Shown here: piece after piece, positions 8,463-15,864 of the stretch
Layout of the letters: each line of letters opens with the position of its first letter
How positions within the stretch are numbered: position 1 is the stretch's first letter
Assembly: GCF_900142275.1 (NCBI RefSeq)
Contig: NZ_FRAI01000018.1
Coordinates: forward strand, 1-48,733
Length of the DNA: 48,733 nt
DNA from: Anaerobranca californiensis DSM 14826
Lineage (GTDB): Bacteria; Bacillota; Proteinivoracia; Proteinivoracales; Proteinivoracaceae
Direction: 5' to 3'
Notes under the pieces: model-generated
What the model was told of the DNA's origin: nothing
The model's database searches: none
What the model saw: the letters and a program-made list of their open reading frames with translations, nothing else
Made by a program: the position numbers and the translations under genes

Positions 8463-8487
8463 ACGGGATTTATTAGCTAAATCCCGT
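8463..8487 (-). terminator. Hairpin terminator after yvyF
   Basis: A perfect 10-bp inverted repeat ACGGGATTTA / TAAATCCCGT with a five-base loop, followed on the minus strand by TATTTGTTT. It separates comF-yvyF from the flagellar operon. The T-run is interrupted, so termination may be partial. Confidence 0.55.
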
Positions 8488-8508
8488 AAAGAAAGTACAA
8501 AATAATAT

Positions 8509-8922
8509 TTACCTGTCCTTTTTATAAAGGCGATCCCGCATAAAGTGGAAACTGGCCTTTTGGTTGTCTTTAGGAGTATCCTCCTTTTCTTTTTTTGTTA
8601 AACTGGAGAATTCCTTTTCTAATTTTTCTCCACATTCTTTACAAAAACGGCCGCTGGAAATAGGGGCTCCACAATTTTCACAATCTAATACTAAAGCTTC
8701 AGAAACGTTGATTAAGCGATTTTCCCGCAAAAATTTTAAAATAGTTTCTACTGGTACTCCTGTCTCTTCAGAAACTGTTTGAACATCGGATTTAGGATTA
8801 TCATAGATGTAATCCCTGACAATTTCATATTCTTTATCTTCTTGTTGGGCACAGGTAGGACAGATATCCCTTCTCAGCCTTTGAAAGAGTTTTCCACATT
8901 TGGGGCAATTTCTTATATCCAT
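8509..8922 (-). CDS. yvyF: YvyF-type flagellar operon protein
   Basis: A 137-residue YvyF-type (TIGR03826) protein. It has two zinc-ribbon-like cysteine pairs (NCPKCGKLF..CPTC near the N-terminus and CENCGAPISSGRFCKECG near residues 80-97) flanking a small helical segment. In Bacillus subtilis this gene sits between comF and flgM, the same order as here. Its exact function is unknown; it is taken as a flagellar regulatory or accessory protein. A good GGAGGGAGAT precedes the ATG. Confidence 0.9.
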   Translation of the reverse strand: MDIRNCPKCGKLFQRLRRDICPTCAQQEDKEYEIVRDYIYDNPKSDVQTVSEETGVPVETILKFLRENRLINVSEALVLDCENCGAPISSGRFCKECGEKLEKEFSSLTKKEKEDTPKDNQKASFHFMRDRLYKKDR

Positions 8923-8938
8923 AATATCTCCCTCCTCT

Positions 8939-9625
8939 TTAATTCCCTAACACTAGGGCTATAATTTCACTACAACCTGTTTTTTGTAACTCTTTACAAG
9001 CATAAAGCAGAGTATTTCCTGTAGTAGATATATCGTCAATTAACAAAATCCTTTTTCCCTTTAGTTGAAGGTTAGGGATTAAAACAAATTCCCCTTCCCA
9101 GTTTTGACTTCGCTTAAAGATGTCTAAAGTATGTTGTGGAGGACGTTTCCCCTTTTTAATTAAAGTTTTTACCACCTTTTTATCTAGAAGTTTTCCTAAT
9201 TCTTTAGCCAAAAGGTAGCTTTGATCAAAACCCCTATCCCCCAGTACCCTTTTACTGGCGGGAATATAGGTTATTAGATTGAATTCTTCTAAAGAATAAT
9301 CTTTTTTAAGCCTGTCAAACAAGGCTTTAGCAAAACCTTTTTTTAAATATTGGTGATTGTTAAATTTAAATTTATGGATAAGTTCTTTCCAATATCCTTC
9401 ATAAAGGGCAACTGCCATGATTTTTAAAGGTTTGTCACAATACCCTCCGTGATAAAAGCCTCCACAGTTTGGACAGGTGTTAAAATCTTTATAGTAGGTT
9501 ATATCCTTTTCACAAAGGGGGCAAAGGGGCAAAAACCCTTCTACTTCTTTTGTACAGCCAATACATTTTTTAATTTCTGGATAGAAAAGGGCTAAAAGGT
9601 TTTTTTCTATATCTTTTTTAAACAA
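8939..9625 (-). CDS. comF: ComF-family amidophosphoribosyltransferase-like protein
   Basis: A ComF/GntX-family protein of about 228 residues. The N-terminus has a zinc finger (CIGC, CPLC, CPNCGGFYHGGYC). The C-terminal phosphoribosyltransferase fold ends with the PRPP loop ILLIDDISTTGNT. In naturally competent Firmicutes ComF helps single-stranded DNA uptake; here its link to competence is inferred from family only. I prefer the TTG at 9625, nine bases after GGGGG; the longer form starts at the TTG at 9643. It starts one base after a 17-codon ORF ends. Confidence 0.9.
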   Translation of the reverse strand: MFKKDIEKNLLALFYPEIKKCIGCTKEVEGFLPLCPLCEKDITYYKDFNTCPNCGGFYHGGYCDKPLKIMAVALYEGYWKELIHKFKFNNHQYLKKGFAKALFDRLKKDYSLEEFNLITYIPASKRVLGDRGFDQSYLLAKELGKLLDKKVVKTLIKKGKRPPQHTLDIFKRSQNWEGEFVLIPNLQLKGKRILLIDDISTTGNTLLYACKELQKTGCSEIIALVLGN

Positions 9626-9626
9626 T

Positions 9627-9680
9627 CTAGCTTTCCCCCTCAACTAGATATTTCTTCCCCCTATTTACTATTTTCGACAT
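9627..9680 (-). CDS. Possible 17-residue leader ORF before comF
   Basis: GGAGGAAA directly precedes ATG, giving MSKIVNRGKKYLVEGES and then TAG at 9629-9627. The comF TTG start at 9625 follows after one base, so ribosomes could be passed on. No known family. The short length leaves chance as an alternative. Confidence 0.3.
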   Translation of the reverse strand: MSKIVNRGKKYLVEGES

Positions 9681-9717
9681 TTTCCTCCATTATCCTGCAA
9701 TTAGACTAGTAAATAGG
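9660..9717. repeat. 11-bp inverted repeat before comF
   Basis: CCTATTTACTA at 9660-9670 is repeated inverted as TAGTAAATAGG at 9707-9717, with 36 bases between. It spans the start of the small leader ORF. It could be an operator pair, an RNA hairpin or part of an MFS-comF junction structure. No T-run supports a terminator. Confidence 0.4.
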
Positions 9718-9719
9718 TC

Positions 9720-10985
9720 CTATTTAACAGGTTTTGGGGATAAATAGGCGGCTATTGAGCCTAAGATAGGGAAAATGGTAGAAATCAGCAAAATTTCTCT
9801 GTATCCACCAAAATAGTCGTAGGCAAAGCCAAAGGGTAGGGGTCCGAAGGCAGAACCTATTACCATAGCAGTCATGGCAACTCCTCTAATACTCCCTAAG
9901 TTTTTTCTACCAAAATAGCTTGGCCAAACTATTCCGTTGGCGATAGAGAAAAAACCGTTGACCATTCCCCAAATACATCCTAAAAATATGGCGGTTAAGT
10001 AATTAGATGTTAACAAAAAAGTGATGTTGATAATCAAAAATCCAATAAAAATTAGGGCTAATAAAAGGTGGGTTTTGTATTTATCAGCTATTACCCCTGC
10101 TAACATATTGCTAGGAAACTGTACTAAGGCATAGATACTGAGAATAGATGCTGCCAACATTGCAGCACCCTCAGAAGGAAAACCTCGATATTCCATAATC
10201 GATGCCAGATGAAAAGTAAAACCGGTATTTAAGGCAGCTGGTATGGTAACACAAAAGAGGAGTAACCAAAAGGCCTTGGTAGCCATGGCTTCTTTAAGGC
10301 TCCAATCAGTTTCTAATACCCCCTTTTGTTCTTCTAATACTACTTGATCATCCTTTAAGTTATGGTGATTATAGCTTTTTAGTCCTGCTATTTTTTTATT
10401 ATCTGGTAAAAGTCCTAAGTCTTCCGGTTTATTTCTGATTAAAAATACAGCTATGGGAAACATAACAGCAATGAGGGCGATTCCCCAAAATATCCATCCT
10501 GCTCGCCAATTGTAGTTTTGAATTATCCAGGTATTTAAAGGGGGAAGTAGACCAGAGCTGATTACTCCCCCTAAAGCAGTTAAACTTAAAGCTTTACCCC
10601 TTTTTTCGATAAACCACTGGGGTACTAGGGTTGTAGACAAAAGGGTCATAGAACCTTGACCTAGTAAACGAACTAGAAAAAAACCGATAAACAACATCCA
10701 AGGGGCAGAAACTGCTGCCATCCAAAAACAAGCAATTGCTAGAAGAAAAGAAACAATTGACATCATCCTCCGATGACCCTTTTTGTCTACCAGTCTACCT
10801 ACAAAGGAAAGGCTAAGGCCGGCAAATAAAGTGGCGGTAGAATAGAGACTGGAAATATACGCTCTACTCCAAGAAAATTCTTCTATATATGAATTGATAA
10901 AAACTGAAACTGAGTAAGTTTGCCCCGGACCAGAAAAAAATAACCCTAAGGCTGCTATAACAACTATTATCCAACCGTAGTACAT
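9720..10985 (-). CDS. MFS transporter, monocarboxylate/oxalate-formate antiporter type
   Basis: A 421-residue major facilitator protein with about twelve hydrophobic segments. The opening MYYGWIIVVIAALGLFFS and the Motif A-like GRLVDKKGHRRMM in the first cytoplasmic loop fit the monocarboxylate porter/oxalate-formate antiporter branch. The half-way loop (about 195-230) is charged. The substrate cannot be read from the sequence. It is a single gene between comF and the polysaccharide deacetylase, transcribed on the same strand, with GGAGAG before the ATG. Confidence 0.88.
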   Translation of the reverse strand: MYYGWIIVVIAALGLFFSGPGQTYSVSVFINSYIEEFSWSRAYISSLYSTATLFAGLSLSFVGRLVDKKGHRRMMSIVSFLLAIACFWMAAVSAPWMLFIGFFLVRLLGQGSMTLLSTTLVPQWFIEKRGKALSLTALGGVISSGLLPPLNTWIIQNYNWRAGWIFWGIALIAVMFPIAVFLIRNKPEDLGLLPDNKKIAGLKSYNHHNLKDDQVVLEEQKGVLETDWSLKEAMATKAFWLLLFCVTIPAALNTGFTFHLASIMEYRGFPSEGAAMLAASILSIYALVQFPSNMLAGVIADKYKTHLLLALIFIGFLIINITFLLTSNYLTAIFLGCIWGMVNGFFSIANGIVWPSYFGRKNLGSIRGVAMTAMVIGSAFGPLPFGFAYDYFGGYREILLISTIFPILGSIAAYLSPKPVK

Positions 10986-11077
10986 CTAAAATCTCTCCAT
11001 TCTTACGATAAATTCTTTACCTTTTGGTTCCTTTATTACTATATACTATTTTTCCAAATTTTGAAAGGGTATCCCCG

Positions 11078-11953
11078 CTACTCCCCCAATAATTCTGCTA
11101 CCGTTACAAAGGTGTACCCTTCCTCTATCAACCACTCTAAAATTTCTGGCAATCCTTTTAAAGTTAGTTCTTTTCCTTCATGGAAAAGGATGATACTACC
11201 AGGTTTTGTTTTTTCTTTAACCCTAGCGATTATTTCCCCAGTATTTTCTGCCATCCAATCTCTAGTATCAACATCCCAAAGGATAACCCGATATCCTAAT
11301 TTATGGGCTAATTCTAAGGTTTGCCTGTTATAATCGCCATAGGGTGGCCGGAAATAGGGATGGCTCATAAAAGGATCTAAAATTTTTTCTGTTTTTGTTA
11401 TTTCCTGTATAACTTTATCCTTACTTAACTTGGAAAAATGAGGGTGGGAGTAGGAGTGATTAGCTATTTGATGTCCCTTAGTAAAGATCTCCTCCACTAA
11501 ATCTTCCCTTCCCCGTGCCCTTTGGCCGATAAGGAAAAAGGTAGCCTTTACCCCGTATTCATCTAAAATATCTAACAGAAGGGGCAAAGTAGCTCCATTG
11601 GGACCATCATCAAAGGTTATGGCGACTTTTTTTCCACTATTACTGCCAGAATATATTACCGGTGCTATAGGGGGGCGGGGTTTAGGTTTTTCCAAGGGTG
11701 AATTTGGTGGGGGTGCTCCATAAATGAAGGGTGGGGAGAGTATCACTCCTTCTAGGGAATTGACTGTTATTAAAATAATTGTAAAATCATCTTTTATCTC
11801 GTAGAAGATTTCTCCTGGCAGTTCTCCTTTTTCCTCTATAGGAGGTAAACCTATCTGTATAGCCCTTTCTTCCACTACTCCTAATAATATACCTACTAAT
11901 AAAATATTTAACAGGATAAAGACCCGATTAACTACGGAATAATCTTTGTCCAA
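11078..11953 (-). CDS. Polysaccharide deacetylase (NodB domain), membrane anchored
   Basis: About 291 residues starting at the TTG at 11953 after AAAGGGGGA; the upstream ATG at 12016 lacks a ribosome site. An N-terminal membrane segment (VFILLNILLVGILLGVV) is followed by a proline-rich linker (PPPNSPLEKPKPRPP) and the NodB domain. Motif 1 is TFDDGPNG (catalytic base Asp and metal Asp), motif 2 is HQIANHSYSHPHFSKL (metal His), motif 3 is RPPYGDYN, and motif 4 is LWDVDTRDW. Such extracellular enzymes remove N-acetyl groups from peptidoglycan or other cell-wall glycans. It follows the DUF1659-DUF2922-YvrJ set. Confidence 0.93.
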   Translation of the reverse strand: MDKDYSVVNRVFILLNILLVGILLGVVEERAIQIGLPPIEEKGELPGEIFYEIKDDFTIILITVNSLEGVILSPPFIYGAPPPNSPLEKPKPRPPIAPVIYSGSNSGKKVAITFDDGPNGATLPLLLDILDEYGVKATFFLIGQRARGREDLVEEIFTKGHQIANHSYSHPHFSKLSKDKVIQEITKTEKILDPFMSHPYFRPPYGDYNRQTLELAHKLGYRVILWDVDTRDWMAENTGEIIARVKEKTKPGSIILFHEGKELTLKGLPEILEWLIEEGYTFVTVAELLGE

Positions 11954-12039
11954 AAAAATTCCCCCTTTACCTTTCATACTAATCAACATATGAAAAGTAA
12001 AGGGGTTTAGAACCAATATATCGTTAATTTAATATAATT

Positions 12040-12183
12040 TTATTTAATAGATGCTATGGTTTCAGCTAAGCGGTAAATACTATTTGTTAGCTGTTCTAAC
12101 CGGCTTTCCACCCGGACAAGTAAATATACCGTTACTGCGATGGGAAAGCCAAAGTTAGCTACAGCATTTAAAATGTTTTCCAC
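12040..12183 (-). CDS. yvrJ: YvrJ-family small protein
   Basis: A 47-residue protein starting at GTG 12183 after GGGAGGGATTAAA. The sequence MENILNAVANFGFPIAVTVY then LLVRVESRLEQLTNSI is the YvrJ pattern: one hydrophobic segment with NFGFPIAV, then an amphipathic helix. Function unknown. It is the third member of the recurring Firmicutes set DUF1659-DUF2922-YvrJ. A strong hairpin at 12206-12232 separates it from DUF2922. Confidence 0.88.
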   Translation of the reverse strand: MENILNAVANFGFPIAVTVYLLVRVESRLEQLTNSIYRLAETIASIK

Positions 12184-12205
12184 TTTAATCCCTCCCCATA
12201 TAAGA

Positions 12206-12232
12206 AATCAGGGGGGATAACCCCACCTGATT
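12206..12232 (-). terminator. Strong hairpin between DUF2922 and yvrJ genes
   Basis: On the minus strand AATCAGG-T-GGGG-TTAT-CCCC-C-CCTGATT folds into an 11-bp stem with a tetraloop. The bases after it (TCTTATA) are not a T-run, so it may be an attenuator or an mRNA-processing/stability hairpin rather than a full terminator. Confidence 0.5.
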
Positions 12233-12234
12233 TT

Positions 12235-12447
12235 CTAAAAGATTTCTGTAACTTCCCTTGCCACTAAACGGGCTGTTACCTTTTCCACCAAACTACCCCC
12301 TGTGGAAGTAAAAACATCTCTAGCTATAATTGTATCCATAACCTCTTGGACTTGACCGCTGTCTATTGGCTCTATTGGATCATTTAGTGATAAAGTAACA
12401 GTTTTTCCTTCTTGATTTTTAAAGACTAGTTGTAAAGTTTTATTCAT
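12235..12447 (-). CDS. DUF2922 small protein
   Basis: A 70-residue member of DUF2922. The typical pattern is LVFKNQEGKTVTLSLNDP in the first half and VQEVMDTIIARDVFTSTGG in the second. Function unknown; a small, probably all-beta/alpha cytosolic protein. AGGAGGGG lies upstream of the ATG. It is paired with DUF1659 and YvrJ, as in many Firmicutes. Confidence 0.9.
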   Translation of the reverse strand: MNKTLQLVFKNQEGKTVTLSLNDPIEPIDSGQVQEVMDTIIARDVFTSTGGSLVEKVTARLVAREVTEIF

Positions 12448-12484
12448 CCAAATCCCCTCCTTTTTTTATAGTAGAATTAATAAA

Positions 12485-12688
12485 TTAAACCAACTTAATT
12501 TGATCTATCCTCATTACATCTAAAAGAGGATAAATTTGTAATGAAGCTAAAGCTTCTGCCACTTCTTTGAGTCCTTCATTACTGGCGTCTGTTTTAACTC
12601 TGTTAAAGGTACGGTTAATTTTAATACTGTTTCCTTCATCATCGACATCCCTTTCTAACACCAACACTAGCCTTGAGTTTTCAATCAT
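12485..12688 (-). CDS. DUF1659 small protein
   Basis: A 67-residue DUF1659 protein (SRLVLVLERDVDDEGNSIKI, followed by NRTFNRVKTDASNEGLKEVA). Function unknown. It is first of the DUF1659-DUF2922-YvrJ set, with GGAGGTGATAAGTT before the ATG. Confidence 0.9.
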   Translation of the reverse strand: MIENSRLVLVLERDVDDEGNSIKINRTFNRVKTDASNEGLKEVAEALASLQIYPLLDVMRIDQIKLV

Positions 12689-12751
12689 AACTTATCACCT
12701 CCTTTTCACACTACATAATGCAGGAAAAAAGGAAAATTACCACAGGGGAAA

Positions 12752-12795
12752 ATAAAAAAAGGGAATTTATCAAATTTAAGATAAATCCCCTTTTT
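12752..12795 (-). terminator. Terminator of the diguanylate cyclase gene
   Basis: The minus strand AAAAAGGGGATTTATC pairs with GATAAATTCCCTTTTTTT across an eight-base loop, followed by the T-run. It is placed just after the GGDEF gene stop at 12807. Confidence 0.8.
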
Positions 12796-12806
12796 ATAAA
12801 TCAATT

Positions 12807-14480
12807 TTAATCTTTTTTATTATAAACTGACACTTTATTTTTACCTGTTTCTTTTGATCCAACATACATCGTCCGGTCAGCTTTTCTCATTAAGTCTAAG
12901 TGATCTTCGGCATCGGTAGGATATTCGGCAATTCCTGCACTAAAACTTAAAAATTCTTCAATCCCTTCTTCGATTTTTAGTGGGGTATTGACCACTTCAT
13001 TTAAGATCCTTTTAGCTACCTTTTCAGCGGTACCTTTATCGGTATCAGGGAAAAGTATTACAAACTCATCTCCCCCATACCTAAAAAGGACATCATATTT
13101 TCTAATATATTTTCTAAAAATAGCTGCTAAATCAATTAAAACTTTATTACCCACTGTATGACCGTAAGTATCGTTAATCCTTTTAAAATCATCTAAATCT
13201 ATGACCATTAAACTGACCTTTGACCCTTCTGCTGCAGCCTTTTCTACTTCTTGTTGAATTCGCTGTTGGAAATAGCGGTAATTATATACTTTAGTTAAAT
13301 CATCTAAAATGGCTTTATTTTCCATATCTTTAAAGGTTTTAGCATTAGCTAAGGCAACTGCTGCCTGATTTGCTAATATTTCTAAAAGGAGTACTTCTGT
13401 TTTATTGAATACCTTTTTCTTGTATTTAATTCCCGTGATAACTCCAATTAATTTTTCCCCTCTGAGCATAGGAACGGCTAACAAGGAATAAGGCCGATCT
13501 AAAGCACTATTAAATATCCTAGAATCTTTCGATGTATCCTCCACCAATACCGTTTGTTTAATTTGGGCACAATAACCGGTAGCACCTTGACCAATTTTTA
13601 AATTAGTCTTCTCTAAATAGTCTTTCATATCCCCTTTAGAATACACTGCTTTAAGTTCTTTATCCCCTTCTAGCAAAAAGATGTAGAGGGAGTTTAGTTC
13701 TAGGACCTGACTACAGTGTTCTCCAACCTTTGATAAAGTTTCCTCTATATCTAAACTGGCATTGATTTCTGTAGATATAGTATAAATACCATGAAGTTGT
13801 TCATTTAATCTGGCAACTTTTTTATAAAGCCGGAAAACATAAGAGGAAGTAACTAAAGGAACAAAGATAATGACAATTGAAATAGGTTGGTAATTGTATA
13901 GTCCTGCCATGATAATACCTAATGGTACTGTAATTAGATATGTAAGCAAATCCCATTGGATATCATGGAGCAAAATTTTAACAGTATAATTTTTATCTAT
14001 CAAATTATAGAATATCGCTAAAATTCCGTGGTTAATAACTAAAATAGTGAATACCATTAAAATTAAAGGAATAATAGAATAATTATCAAAAACTTGCCAA
14101 CTTCCTCCTGTAAACCTAAAAACATAGCCTCCAATTATAGTAGATGTAGAAACAATTCCCACATTAAATAAAGCATCAATTATTTTTCGCTTATGGAAAA
14201 CAAGTTGAGATAAAAATATACCAAAGGAAACAATCATAACTGGTAAAAAAAAGTCTTGAAAGACATAAAAAGCACAGAGGATAAAGGCAAAGGCTAAAGA
14301 TAAATGTCCTTTAGCTAATGGTATTGTCATCCTTTCTAATAAAGAAGACAATACCAAAAATAAAAGGATAAGAAGGAAATTATCCTCAATAAATAGCCCT
14401 TTACTAGCTACACTACCTAAAAGGAGTAAAATAACTCCTAAACCAGCCACCGCTACTTTTAAAATTTTTGCTTTTTCCAT
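12807..14480 (-). CDS. Membrane diguanylate cyclase with GAF and GGDEF domains
   Basis: About 557 residues starting at the ATG at 14480 after GGAGGGGGC. Roughly six to seven membrane segments fill residues 1-220. A GAF domain follows (about 230-380, with GQGATGYCAQIKQTVLVED). The catalytic GGDEF domain covers about 385-550. The active-site motif GGDEF (about 469-473) is intact. An RKYD sequence (about 460-463), five residues before it, matches the RxxD product-inhibition I-site. It should therefore make cyclic di-GMP under feedback control, with the ligand of the membrane or GAF sensor unknown. It is a plausible partner of the motility and cell-surface genes nearby. It is transcribed alone, with a terminator after it. 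Confidence 0.94.
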   Translation of the reverse strand: MEKAKILKVAVAGLGVILLLLGSVASKGLFIEDNFLLILLFLVLSSLLERMTIPLAKGHLSLAFAFILCAFYVFQDFFLPVMIVSFGIFLSQLVFHKRKIIDALFNVGIVSTSTIIGGYVFRFTGGSWQVFDNYSIIPLILMVFTILVINHGILAIFYNLIDKNYTVKILLHDIQWDLLTYLITVPLGIIMAGLYNYQPISIVIIFVPLVTSSYVFRLYKKVARLNEQLHGIYTISTEINASLDIEETLSKVGEHCSQVLELNSLYIFLLEGDKELKAVYSKGDMKDYLEKTNLKIGQGATGYCAQIKQTVLVEDTSKDSRIFNSALDRPYSLLAVPMLRGEKLIGVITGIKYKKKVFNKTEVLLLEILANQAAVALANAKTFKDMENKAILDDLTKVYNYRYFQQRIQQEVEKAAAEGSKVSLMVIDLDDFKRINDTYGHTVGNKVLIDLAAIFRKYIRKYDVLFRYGGDEFVILFPDTDKGTAEKVAKRILNEVVNTPLKIEEGIEEFLSFSAGIAEYPTDAEDHLDLMRKADRTMYVGSKETGKNKVSVYNKKD

Positions 14481-14566
14481 TAAAGCCCCCTCCAAAAAAA
14501 AAAACAAAAAAACTAAAATTTATTAAATTTTAACACAACTTTTGCAAAATTACCATATTTTAATGC

Positions 14567-14604
14567 AAAAAAAAAAAGACCCTGCTGAGGGGGGGTGCAG
14601 GGCC
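14567..14604 (-). terminator. GC-rich terminator after the small GT2-like gene
   Basis: On the minus strand CCCTGC-N11-GCAGGG is followed by TCTTTTTTTTTT. It ends transcription from the gene at 14681-15142 before the diguanylate cyclase gene. The same CCCTGC/GCAGGG arms form the hairpin before that gene. Confidence 0.75.
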
Positions 14605-14680
14605 GAGGGGTAGTGTATCACTTCAAGTAATATATTAGCAAAATTTGTCGAAAAAACAAGTATTTTGGGTACTATTTTTA

Positions 14681-15142
14681 TTAAATTTCCTTTAGTACTT
14701 TAGGACTAGTTCCTATGTCAGAAAAATAAAATTTAATAGATTTCTCTACCTCTGATAACGTTAATTTATTAGTATCCAAGAGGATGATGATATCTCCACC
14801 ACAGCTTTTTAGGAGAGATTCTAAAGTGGAATTTTTTAGATCACCTATGACTTTTACAAAATAATATTGCCTTGCTAGTTTTTTAGCGATATTTAGGGTT
14901 TGATCAGTAGAGGCAAGGTCGAAGATTATCACATCTACAGGACAAAGGGAGTTTTCATCAAAATAACATAGTGAAGCAATATATCTAATTATCCTTTCTA
15001 AATTTTCTTCCCAATTATAGACCATAAGGACCATTGAGGTTTTGGGTTTAGTCAATTTTTTCCCATTTATTAAATTAAAACTCCATTTTAACAAACTGAA
15101 TAATCCAATTATAACTAACATCAATAGAATACTGTCTCTCAT
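14681..15142 (-). CDS. Small membrane-anchored GT2-like protein
   Basis: A 153-residue protein with one N-terminal membrane helix (LLMLVIIGLFSLLKWSF). After it, the segment from TSMVLMVYNWEENLERIIRY to VDVIIFDLASTDQTLNIAKK resembles the nucleotide-sugar binding start of family 2 glycosyltransferases. It contains STDQT but not the later DxD and acceptor regions, and it is far shorter than an active enzyme. It may be a remnant or a binding-only derivative. The start ATG is at 15142, and its GGGGG ribosome site is inside a hairpin (15153-15178). It lies downstream of the degU-like gene. Confidence 0.5.
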   Translation of the reverse strand: MRDSILLMLVIIGLFSLLKWSFNLINGKKLTKPKTSMVLMVYNWEENLERIIRYIASLCYFDENSLCPVDVIIFDLASTDQTLNIAKKLARQYYFVKVIGDLKNSTLESLLKSCGGDIIILLDTNKLTLSEVEKSIKFYFSDIGTSPKVLKEI

Positions 15143-15152
15143 AAATAATTCA

Positions 15153-15178
15153 CCCCCTGCTTCACTATATGCAGGGAG
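15153..15178 (-). promoter_or_regulatory. Hairpin sequestering the ribosome site of the GT2-like gene
   Basis: The minus-strand arms CTCCCTGC (15178-15171) and GCAGGGGG (15160-15153) form an 8-bp stem with one G-U pair and a ten-base loop. The 3' arm carries the GGGGG Shine-Dalgarno, ten bases before the ATG at 15142. This could reduce or regulate translation. No ligand or RNA-thermometer class is recognised. Confidence 0.5.
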
Positions 15179-15198
15179 TGGGCAATTGTACCAAATTT

Positions 15199-15864
15199 TT
15201 ATAGCTTTACAAAACCTTCTTTAATTCCCTTTACCACCGCTTGAGTCCGATCATAAACCCCAAGCTTTTTAAATACTCTACTGACATGATTTTTTACTGT
15301 CTTTTCACTGATATTTAGCTGGTCTCCGATTTCTTTATTGCTTTTTCCTTCTGCCATTAACTTATAAACTACTAATTCTCTATCCGTTAAATCATAGACA
15401 TTTTCCACTATAACTTGACCATTTCCCGTTAAGTTTTTAATTTTTTGCAGTTCTTTAAATAATTTTATCGTTAAAGTAGGATGTATAAAGGCGTCTCCTG
15501 TATAGACATTTCTTATCCCTTCAATAATTTTTTCCCCTTCTAAATCCTTTAACATATATCCTTCTGCTCCAAATTTAATTGCTTCTAATATGTATTCATC
15601 ACCATCATGGATAGTCAACATGATTACCTTTGTAGCTGGATAATGGGTTTTAATCCACTTTGTCGCTTCTATTCCATTCATTTTAGGCATGTTTATATCC
15701 ATTAACACAATATGGGGGCGGTATCTTTCTACCAATCTACAGCCTTCTTCTCCATTTTCCCCTTGACCTACCACTTCAAAATCCCGTTCAAAATCTAAAA
15801 TTTTAATAATACCCTGCCGTAAAAGCTTATGATCTTCTACTACTACAATTTTTATCTTCTCCAT
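15199..15864 (-). CDS. NarL/DegU-type response regulator
   Basis: A 221-residue response regulator. The receiver domain (about 1-120) has acidic residues E10/D11, the phospho-acceptor D56 in LMDINMP, T84 and K106. The C-terminal LuxR-type helix-turn-helix spans about 152-215 (LTDRELVVYKLMAEGKSNKE, then TVKNHVSRVFKKLGV). Its partner kinase is the gene directly upstream, whose stop touches this start. In Bacillus DegU regulates flagella, exoenzymes and competence; which of these applies here is not visible. AGGAGGGG precedes the ATG. Confidence 0.93.
   Translation of the reverse strand: MEKIKIVVVEDHKLLRQGIIKILDFERDFEVVGQGENGEEGCRLVERYRPHIVLMDINMPKMNGIEATKWIKTHYPATKVIMLTIHDGDEYILEAIKFGAEGYMLKDLEGEKIIEGIRNVYTGDAFIHPTLTIKLFKELQKIKNLTGNGQVIVENVYDLTDRELVVYKLMAEGKSNKEIGDQLNISEKTVKNHVSRVFKKLGVYDRTQAVVKGIKEGFVKL

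Noticed and set aside
14567-14640. Cyclic-di-GMP riboswitch before the diguanylate cyclase gene
   Set aside because: The GC-rich segment has the hairpin plus T-run of a terminator and lacks the conserved GEMM core.
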